Shown here piece by piece: positions 1 to 5,888 of a stretch of DNA of 5,888 nucleotides. The notes under the pieces are model-generated. The model ran no database searches. It was not told where the DNA came from and saw only the letters and a list, made by a program, of their open reading frames with translations. This DNA is from Lentisphaerota bacterium. Its GTDB lineage: Bacteria; Verrucomicrobiota; Kiritimatiellia; RFP12; JAAYLN01. Within the stretch, counting starts at the first letter, position 1. Each line of letters starts with the position of its first letter. Made by a program: the position numbers and the translations under genes. The stretch is taken from NCBI GenBank assembly GCA_012514915.1, contig JAAYZJ010000479.1, positions 1 through 5,888 of the forward strand, written 5' to 3'.

Positions 1-2190
1 ATGGAAGCAGCACGCGAGCACGACGGCCTGGCGCAACTGGAAGAGCGTTTTCTCGAAGACCTTGAAGCGCGGCCGATCCCGATCGATTCCATACTTGTCG
101 GCTTACGGTTCCTGCGGAAGTCGCCCCACGCGAACCTGACCGACTCCTGGGTGCAGTTGGCGGTCGGCAAGCTGGTCGAACTGGGCGACTGCCAGGGCCT
201 GGTCGCCTTGCTGACGTTGCTGGCCGGCTGGCGCGACGACCTCCGCGCCTTCGGCGAGTTCTGCTGCCGGACACTCAAGCAGGCCAGCCAGGACCGCGTC
301 TGGAACGCCTGCGTCGACAGCGTCGCCTGGGGCGAAGTGCCCGCGCAGGAATCGCTGCGGCGACTTGATTTCCTCCTCGACTGCCGGCCGGGCGTCGCCT
401 GCCTCGATAAAACCTGGGGATTCGGCATCGTCAAGCGGATCGACGACTTCTACAAGCGGATGATCGTCGATTTCACCAACAAGCCGAATCACGCCCTCTC
501 GCTGGCGCATGCGGGCGAGAACCTCGTCTTCGTGCCGGATCAGCACATCCTCGCCGTGCAGCACCGCGACCCGGCGGCCTTTGCGCGCCAGACGGCGGAG
601 CAGCCCGGCGAGGTGGTGCGTCTGGCGCTGCTCAGCTTCGGGGCGATGCCCGTGACCCGTCTGGCCGCCCTGCTCGACGAGCACAGGATCGTCCCGGCCC
701 CGGCCTGGAAGGCCTTCTGGGAGGGCGCCCGCAAGGCGCTCAAGAGCGACCCGCTGGTCGAGATCCCCGTCAAACGCACCGAACCGCTCCGTCTGCGGGA
801 AGCCGCCCCGGCTTTCGACCGGGGCTGGTTCGCCGAGCTGCGCGCCGAGCGCGACATCGTGCGCATCACCCGCCAGATCGCGGAACTGGAGGCCGGGGCG
901 GCCCCCGCCTCGCTGGACGACTACGCCCGCGAGTCGCTGAGCGACCGTCTGGCCTTTGCCCTGAAGGGCGCGTACAATACCGATCCGCCCCGCTATGCGC
1001 GGCTCGCCCTGACGGTACGCCGCCTCGGGCTGGCCGAGCCTCCCGCGGCCGGCCTGTGCCGCCACCTGCTGGACGACAACCGTTTCCTGGCGGCGGGCGA
1101 ATCGCTCGCCGCCCGCGAGAGCGCCGCGCTCGTCGACTGGCTGATCGAACAGGAGCCCGCCGCCGCCGCGGCGCTGCTCGCCGCCATTCCGGAGATGAAC
1201 TACAACCTCGTCGCCGTGACGATCGATGCGCTGGCCGCGCGCGAGGAGTACATCGAGGCCGTCCGGACGCGCTGCCGCGAACTCCTGGCCGCCCCCTCCG
1301 TGCCGCCGACATTGCTGCTGTGGGTGCTGCGCAACCTGCCGCGCGTCGCCGACTGGAAACTCCCCTCCCTCTACGAGCTGATGGGGCAGGCCATCGCGAT
1401 CATCGAGGACACCACGCTCTGCGGCGAGCGGCTGCGCATGCAGCACCAGCTCCTCGGGCTCTTCGAACAGGTCAAATGGTTCGAGCCGGCCTTCGAGTCG
1501 CTGGACAACCTCCAGCGCGAGGCGCTGTTCGCCCGCATCTATGGCAATTCGAGTCTCGGCGACGCGGCGACGCAGCGCGCCCTGGTCGGTCGCATGGTCC
1601 GGATCGAGCCGGCGCTCGCCGCCCGCAAGCAGCCCGGCGGCGGCGCGGCGGCCGAACCGGCGCTGCACTGGACTTCCTGGCGCTCGCTGCGCGAGCGCCA
1701 GGAACAGCTCCGCCGGCTCGTGGAGGTCGATATCCCCGCGAACAGCGCCGAAATCGCGCACGCCCGCGGCTACGGCGATCTGCGCGAGAATTTCGAATAC
1801 CACGCGGCGAAGCAGCAGCAGACCGTGCTGATGTCGCGGCGCGACCAGTGGGACCTGGAGCTGAAGCAGATGCGCGGCACCCATTTCGCCGGTGCCGATA
1901 CGTCGGTGGCCGGCATGGGCGTCGAGGTCACCCTGCGCGCTGCGGATGGCGAGCTTCGCACGTATTCGATCCTGGGTGAATGGGACAGTGACGAGGCGAT
2001 GGGGATTCTCCCCTGCCGCAGCCGTCTCGCCCGGGCGCTCGAGGGACACGGCGTCGGCGACCGGGTCACCATTCCCGGCGTCGCCGGCGATGAAACCGTG
2101 TCGGTCGAGGCGATCCGGCCGCTCTCCGCGGCGGTGCTCGCCTGGGCCGGCGCGCCGGATGGCGGCGCCGGCAACCGCGGCGCGGACTGA
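1..2190 (+). CDS. greA: Long-form GreA/GreB-family transcription elongation factor with large helical N-terminal extension
   Basis: The protein has 729 residues, against about 158 for ordinary GreA. Its C-terminal quarter is a recognisable Gre factor. Such factors enter the RNA polymerase secondary channel and stimulate cleavage of backtracked RNA. Residues about 560-630 form the coiled-coil arm, with the tip motif GYGDLRENFEYHAAK at 590-604. D593 and E596 match the Mg-coordinating acidic pair of E. coli GreA (D41, E44); R589 and K604 match its basic positions R37 and R52. Residues about 638-708 match the FKBP-like domain (LGEWDSDEAMGILP at 658-671, then ARALEGHGVGD at 677-687). Residues about 1-120 and 190-545 look helical, possibly TPR/HEAT-like, with no catalytic motif I recognise. 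Residues 138-186 form a beta-rich insert (WGFGIVKRID, then IVDF and VPDQHILAV). Fusions of this kind are typical of Chlamydiae and relatives. The ATG is the first base of the window, so a start further upstream cannot be excluded; the next methionine, M154, is too late. Gre identity is secure; the function of the extension is unknown. Confidence 0.9.
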   Translation: MEAAREHDGLAQLEERFLEDLEARPIPIDSILVGLRFLRKSPHANLTDSWVQLAVGKLVELGDCQGLVALLTLLAGWRDDLRAFGEFCCRTLKQASQDRVWNACVDSVAWGEVPAQESLRRLDFLLDCRPGVACLDKTWGFGIVKRIDDFYKRMIVDFTNKPNHALSLAHAGENLVFVPDQHILAVQHRDPAAFARQTAEQPGEVVRLALLSFGAMPVTRLAALLDEHRIVPAPAWKAFWEGARKALKSDPLVEIPVKRTEPLRLREAAPAFDRGWFAELRAERDIVRITRQIAELEAGAAPASLDDYARESLSDRLAFALKGAYNTDPPRYARLALTVRRLGLAEPPAAGLCRHLLDDNRFLAAGESLAARESAALVDWLIEQEPAAAAALLAAIPEMNYNLVAVTIDALAAREEYIEAVRTRCRELLAAPSVPPTLLLWVLRNLPRVADWKLPSLYELMGQAIAIIEDTTLCGERLRMQHQLLGLFEQVKWFEPAFESLDNLQREALFARIYGNSSLGDAATQRALVGRMVRIEPALAARKQPGGGAAAEPALHWTSWRSLRERQEQLRRLVEVDIPANSAEIAHARGYGDLRENFEYHAAKQQQTVLMSRRDQWDLELKQMRGTHFAGADTSVAGMGVEVTLRAADGELRTYSILGEWDSDEAMGILPCRSRLARALEGHGVGDRVTIPGVAGDETVSVEAIRPLSAAVLAWAGAPDGGAGNRGAD

Positions 2191-2202
2191 ATCCGCCGGC
2201 GC
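2165..2202 (+). other. Possible GC-rich hairpin spanning the Gre stop codon
   Basis: An exact 8-base inverted repeat is present: GCGCCGGC at 2165-2172 and GCCGGCGC at 2195-2202, with a 22-base loop that contains the TGA stop at 2188-2190. A further GGCGGC at 2161-2166 can pair with GCCGCC at 2205-2210 if a small bulge is allowed. No run of T follows, so this does not look like an intrinsic terminator. In DNA this GC-rich such repeats arise easily by chance, so a role in attenuation or translational coupling between the two genes is only a possibility. Confidence 0.25.
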
Positions 2203-2230
2203 GCGCCGCCGCGCGGCCGTGTGACTGCCG
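2191..2230 (+). other. Short intergenic gap without a clear ribosome binding site
   Basis: Forty bases separate the TGA of the Gre gene from the ATG of hrpA. They are almost entirely G and C, apart from the short stretch just before the start (GTGTGACTGCCG at 2219-2230). No purine-rich Shine-Dalgarno sequence lies at the usual 5-12 base spacing from the ATG, and no -35/-10 pair or T-rich terminator tail is visible. An in-frame TGA at 2222-2224 closes the hrpA frame upstream, so hrpA cannot begin earlier than this gap. The spacing fits an operon in which hrpA is translated by re-initiation or SD-independent initiation, but that is an inference. Confidence 0.5.
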
Positions 2231-5200
2231 ATGCCCGACATCCGTTTTCCAGAAGAGCTGCCGATCACCGGGCACCGCGAGGTGATCGAACAGGCGATGC
2301 GGGAGCACCCCGTGGTCATCGTCTGCGGCGATACCGGCTCGGGCAAGACCACCCAGTTGCCCAAGATGGCCATGGAACTCGGCCGGGGGGCCGATGGCCG
2401 CCTGATCGGCTGCACGCAGCCGCGCCGCCTGGCGGCGGTCACCGTCGCCAGCCGCGTCGCCGAGGAGTTCGGCGAGCCTGTCGGCGGCCTGGTCGGCTAC
2501 CAGCACCGCTTCGCCCGGCAGCTCTCCGGCGCGACCCGCGTCAAGTTCATGACCGACGGCATTCTGCTGGCCGAGATCCGCGCGCGTCCGCGGCTCGAAA
2601 CCTACGACACGCTGATCATCGACGAGGCCCACGAGCGCTCGCTCAACATCGATCTTCTGCTCGGATGGATCAAGCGCCTGCTGCCGCGTCGCCCCGACCT
2701 GCGCGTGATCATCAGTTCCGCCACGATCGATGCGGAGCGGTTCTCCGCCTTCTACGGCGGCGCGCCGATGATCCAGGTTCCCGGACGCCTCCATCCGATC
2801 GACATCCGCTACCGCGAGCCGGACGACGACGATCCCGAGCTGCCGCGGCTCGTGGCAGCGGCCATCGACACGCTGGCCAGCGAGCCGCGCGGCGATGTGC
2901 TCGTCTTCCTGCCGGGCGAGCGCGACATCCGGGAGACCGCCGAGGTGTTGACGGGGCGGCGCTTGCCCGACACCGAGATCATCCCCCTGCTGGCCTCGCT
3001 GCCGGCCGCCGAGCAGCAGCGGGCCTTCCGCCTCGCGCCGCGCCGCCGCGTGATCCTGGCGACCAATGTGGCGGAAACCTCGGTCACGATTCCCGGCATC
3101 CGCTACGTGATCGATTCGGGCCTGGCCCGTATCAGCCGCTATGTGCACCGCACCCAGGTCCAGCGCCTGCAGATCGAACCCATCTCGCAGGCCAGCGCCA
3201 ACCAGCGCGCCGGGCGGTGCGGCCGCATCGGTCCGGGCGTCTGCATCCGGCTCTACGGCGAGGACGACCTGCGGCGCCGCGCGCCCTATACCGACCCCGA
3301 GATTCTCCGCTCCAGCCTGGCGGGCGTCATGTTGACCATGCTCGACCTGCGCCTGGGCGACATCGCCAGCTTTCCCTTTCTCGATCCGCCGTCGGCCGGC
3401 ATGATCCGCCAGGGGTTCCGCGAACTCGAGGAGCTGGGCGCCGTGCAGCCGGCGCCGCACGGCGTCCCGGCGCTGACGCCCATCGGCCGGCAGTTGGCCC
3501 GGATGCCGGTCGAGCCGCGCCTCGGCCGCATGCTGCTGGCCGGGCACCAGGAGCAGGCCCTCGAGTCGGTCCTGACCATCGTCGCCGCCCTGGCGGGCGA
3601 CGATCCGCGCCGCCGCCCGATCGAGCGGCAGGCCGAGGCCGACCGCGCCCATGCGGTTTGGAAAACCCCCGCATCCGACTTTGCCGCCTGGCTGCGCCTC
3701 TGGCGCTGGTGGGAGGCGCAGACGCTCAACCAGCCGACCAGCGTGTCGCGCCGCCTTTGCCGCGACCATTTCCTCTCCTTCAACAAGATGCGGGAGTGGC
3801 GCGACCTGCGCGGGCAGCTCGCCGCGCTCTGCCGGCGCGCCGGCTTCGACACGACGCGCGACACGGGCGGCGATGTTGGCCTGCACCGCGCCCTGCTGAC
3901 GGGCCTGCTGGGGCGCATCGGACACCGGGATCCCGAGACTGGCGAGTACCGGGGGGCCAACGGCATCCGCTTCGCGCTCTTCCCCGGATCCGGCCTGGCC
4001 CGCCGCCCGCCCGAGTGGATCCTGGCGGCGGAACTCGTCGACACCTCGCGCCTCTTCGCGCGCGAGGCGGCCGTGCTCGATCCCTCCTGGCTCGAACCCC
4101 TCGCCGGGGATCTGTGCCGACGCAGCTACCACTCGCCCGCCTGGGACGGCGAGTCGGGCTTTGTCCGCGCGACGGAACGGGTGACGCTCTTCGGGCTCGT
4201 GATCGTCGAGGGCCGCCGCTGCGACTACAGCCGCATCAATCCCACCGCCTGCCGCGATCTTTTCATCCGCCATGCCCTGGTGGCGGGCGACTGCCCGCGG
4301 CCGCCGGAGTGGCTGGCCACGAACCAGCGCCTGCTGGACGCGATCCGCCTGCAGGAGGAGAAGACCCGCCGTCTCGGGCAGTTGCTGGATGTCGAACGCC
4401 TGGTCGCCTGGTTCGACGGGCGGCTCCCCCCCGGGATCGCCAGCGCCCCCGACCTGCACCGCTGGACGCGGCGCGCCTCCGCCGCCGAAGTCGACGCCCT
4501 GCGCCTGCGGGCCGACGACTGGATGGTCGCCGACGACCAGGCCTCCGGTTTTCCCGACGCCCTGCGGGTGAGCGGGATCGACCTGCCGCTGACCTACCGC
4601 CATGCCTACGGCACCGACGACGATGGCATCACCTGCACGGTCGCCCGCGGACAGGCCGCGCTGCTGCGGAGCTGGCCGGCCGACTGGCTCGTTCCGGGTG
4701 CCCTGGCGGAGAAGGTGCGCTGGATGCTTGGCGTGCTGCCCACCGCGCAGCGGCGCGCCATCGGCAGTCTGGCCGACGCCACGACCCGCTGCCTGACCCA
4801 TCTGCGCCCCGGCCGCGCGCCGCTGGCCGACGCCCTGGCCGATGCTGTGCGGGAGACCTTCGGCATCCGGGTCGACGCCTCGCTCTGGCGCGAGGAGAAC
4901 TGCCCGCCGCATTTGCGCGTCCGCTTCGTGATCGTCGGCGATCAGGGGGAGACCCTGGCGGCCGGCCGGGATCGCGAGGCCCTGCTGCGCGGGCTGGGGC
5001 TCGACGGAGGGGTGTCGCCCGCGGCGCCGGACAGCCCCTGGCATCAGGATCGCTTGACGGCGTGGACGTGCGGCACGCTGCCCGCGCAGGTCGATGTCGG
5101 CCGCGCGGGCTGGCCGCTCGTCAACTACCCCGCGCTGCAGGATGCGGGTGACAGCGTGGATCTGCGGCTCTTCGCCGACGCCGGCGCGGCGCGCGCGTGC

Positions 5201-5888
5201 CACCGCGGCGGGGTGCTGCGCCTGCTGCTGCTGGCCCTGGGGCGCGAGGCCCGCCACCTGGCGCAGCTCCCGGCGTGGCCGCTGCAGGCCGCCGTCATGC
5301 TGCGGCAGATGGAATACGCTCCCGACAAGCTGGGCGAGGACTTCGCCGCCGCCGTGGCGGCCCATGTCTTTCTCGACGACCAGCCCGAGATCCGCGATCC
5401 CGAGGCGTTCGCCGGCCGGCTGGCCGCCGGCCGGAGCCGCCTGCATGCCGCGCGGCACGAGTGGCTGCCCCTTGTCACCACGGTCATCGTGCAGGCCGCC
5501 GCCCGCCAGGCGGAACTGGAGCGGCTGCCGCCCGGTCCGGCGGCCGACGACCTGCTCGATCAACTGGCCTGGCTGATCTTTCCCGGGTTCGTGCGGGTGG
5601 TGCCGTGGGCGCGCCTGCAGCAGGTGCCGAGGTACCTCGAGGCGATCCGGCTGCGGCTCGAGCGACGCGCGCTGAATGCGGCGGGCGATGCGCGGCGGCA
5701 GGCCGAGGTCGCCCCGCACTGGTCGCGCTACATGCGGCTGGTCAGCGCCGATCCCCCCCCGCGCCACGACCGGGTGGCGCTGGACGAGTACCGCTGGCTG
5801 GTCGAGGAGTTCCGCGTCTCGTGCTTCGCGCAGGAACTCAAGACGGCGGTTCCCGTCAGCGCCAAGCGGCTCGATGCCCAGTGGCGGC
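2231..5888 (+). CDS. hrpA: ATP-dependent DEAH-box RNA helicase HrpA, 3'-partial
   Basis: The frame is open for 1219 codons to the window edge and encodes a cytoplasmic 3'-5' RNA helicase of the DEAH/RHA family. RecA1 holds Walker A GDTGSGKT (33-40), motif Ia TQPRRLAA (62-69), FMTDGILL (106-112), the DEAH box (131-134) and SAT (163-165). RecA2 holds VLVFLPGERDI (223-233), LATNVAETSVTIPGI (276-290) and motif VI QRAGRCGR (325-332). An HA2-like region follows at about 365-460 and a helical linker at 470-545. The OB-fold region spans about 595-685 (WILAAELVDTSRLFAR; later FIRHALVAGDC), and a DUF3418 region spans about 695 to the end. This is the full HrpA layout, not the shorter HrpB. The C-terminal WLVEEFRVSCFAQEL and PVSAKRL resemble the extreme end of E. 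coli HrpA (about 1300 residues), so only a few codons should be missing. The ATG at 2231 is favoured: an in-frame TGA lies at 2222-2224, and the next methionine (M23) is only ten residues before Walker A. There is little N-terminal extension compared with E. coli. HrpA has been linked to mRNA processing and, recently, to rescue of collided ribosomes. Confidence 0.96.
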   Translation, partial: MPDIRFPEELPITGHREVIEQAMREHPVVIVCGDTGSGKTTQLPKMAMELGRGADGRLIGCTQPRRLAAVTVASRVAEEFGEPVGGLVGYQHRFARQLSGATRVKFMTDGILLAEIRARPRLETYDTLIIDEAHERSLNIDLLLGWIKRLLPRRPDLRVIISSATIDAERFSAFYGGAPMIQVPGRLHPIDIRYREPDDDDPELPRLVAAAIDTLASEPRGDVLVFLPGERDIRETAEVLTGRRLPDTEIIPLLASLPAAEQQRAFRLAPRRRVILATNVAETSVTIPGIRYVIDSGLARISRYVHRTQVQRLQIEPISQASANQRAGRCGRIGPGVCIRLYGEDDLRRRAPYTDPEILRSSLAGVMLTMLDLRLGDIASFPFLDPPSAGMIRQGFRELEELGAVQPAPHGVPALTPIGRQLARMPVEPRLGRMLLAGHQEQALESVLTIVAALAGDDPRRRPIERQAEADRAHAVWKTPASDFAAWLRLWRWWEAQTLNQPTSVSRRLCRDHFLSFNKMREWRDLRGQLAALCRRAGFDTTRDTGGDVGLHRALLTGLLGRIGHRDPETGEYRGANGIRFALFPGSGLARRPPEWILAAELVDTSRLFAREAAVLDPSWLEPLAGDLCRRSYHSPAWDGESGFVRATERVTLFGLVIVEGRRCDYSRINPTACRDLFIRHALVAGDCPRPPEWLATNQRLLDAIRLQEEKTRRLGQLLDVERLVAWFDGRLPPGIASAPDLHRWTRRASAAEVDALRLRADDWMVADDQASGFPDALRVSGIDLPLTYRHAYGTDDDGITCTVARGQAALLRSWPADWLVPGALAEKVRWMLGVLPTAQRRAIGSLADATTRCLTHLRPGRAPLADALADAVRETFGIRVDASLWREENCPPHLRVRFVIVGDQGETLAAGRDREALLRGLGLDGGVSPAAPDSPWHQDRLTAWTCGTLPAQVDVGRAGWPLVNYPALQDAGDSVDLRLFADAGAARACHRGGVLRLLLLALGREARHLAQLPAWPLQAAVMLRQMEYAPDKLGEDFAAAVAAHVFLDDQPEIRDPEAFAGRLAAGRSRLHAARHEWLPLVTTVIVQAAARQAELERLPPGPAADDLLDQLAWLIFPGFVRVVPWARLQQVPRYLEAIRLRLERRALNAAGDARRQAEVAPHWSRYMRLVSADPPPRHDRVALDEYRWLVEEFRVSCFAQELKTAVPVSAKRLDAQWR

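Noticed and set aside
1056..1979. A 307-codon plus-strand open frame inside the Gre gene.
   Set aside because: It is an Arg/Ala-rich out-of-frame shadow of a well-supported gene, with no domain.
2161..2211. An intrinsic terminator after the Gre gene.
   Set aside because: Stem-forming potential exists, but no T-rich tract follows and the next gene starts within 40 bases.
103..2442. A 779-codon open frame on the minus strand, antisense to the Gre gene and the start of hrpA.
   Set aside because: It has the same codon-aligned antisense relation to the Gre gene, explained by avoidance of AT-rich Leu and Ser codons. It also runs across the gene junction and shows no recognisable domain.
2221..5151. 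A 976-codon plus-strand open frame starting at GTG 2221.
   Set aside because: It is shifted one base from hrpA and begins each codon on hrpA's third position, where T is rare, so stops are rare. The product is a low-complexity Arg/Pro/Ala sequence. The true gene is the frame starting at 2231, which carries all helicase motifs.
2066..5767. A 1233-codon open frame on the minus strand, antisense to hrpA.
   Set aside because: It lies in the antisense frame whose codons coincide with hrpA codons, so a stop would need TTA, CTA or TCA in hrpA, codons that are essentially absent at this GC level. The translation is Gly/Arg/Ala/Gln-rich with no domain, while the plus strand encodes an unmistakable HrpA.
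1..5888. A defence, phage or mobile system hidden in the window.
   Set aside because: Both genes are core RNA-metabolism genes with matching codon use. There are no direct repeats, transposase, integrase, CRISPR-like array or tRNA. The DEAH helicase has the complete HrpA layout, not that of a defence-associated helicase.

Overview
The window is a very GC-rich bacterial segment (roughly 70% G+C by eye, with codon third positions almost always G or C). It holds two large plus-strand genes packed head to tail, and coding sequence fills all but about 40 bases. The first gene encodes a 729-residue protein: a GreA/GreB-type transcript-cleavage module at the C-terminus, preceded by about 560 residues of helical sequence and a small beta-rich insert. 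This long form of Gre factor is best known from Chlamydiae and relatives in the Planctomycetes-Verrucomicrobia-Chlamydiae group. The architecture plus the high GC suggests a Verrucomicrobia/Kiritimatiellota/Lentisphaerota-type organism. That placement is an inference from gene architecture and no phylogenetic marker in the window confirms it.

Layout: bases 1-2190 are the long Gre factor; its ATG is the first codon of the window, so nothing upstream can be judged. Bases 2191-2230 are a short GC-rich gap with no recognisable Shine-Dalgarno or terminator; the Gre stop codon lies in the loop of a possible hairpin. From 2231 to the end of the window runs an uninterrupted frame of 1219 codons encoding the DEAH-box RNA helicase HrpA. 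All helicase motifs are intact, followed by the HA2, OB-fold and DUF3418 parts. The window cuts the gene only a few codons before its expected natural end, so it should be treated as 3'-partial.

The close spacing and shared strand suggest co-transcription. Functionally the pair is suggestive: Gre factors rescue backtracked RNA polymerase by transcript cleavage, and HrpA acts on RNA and, according to recent E. coli work, on stalled or collided ribosomes. Both would clear stalled machinery on the same message. The joint role is an inference from adjacency.

I see no mobile element, CRISPR array, RNA gene, phage gene or defence system. The very long open frames on the minus strand and in other plus frames are explained by codon bias. 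The least understood part of the window is the N-terminal 560 residues of the Gre protein.
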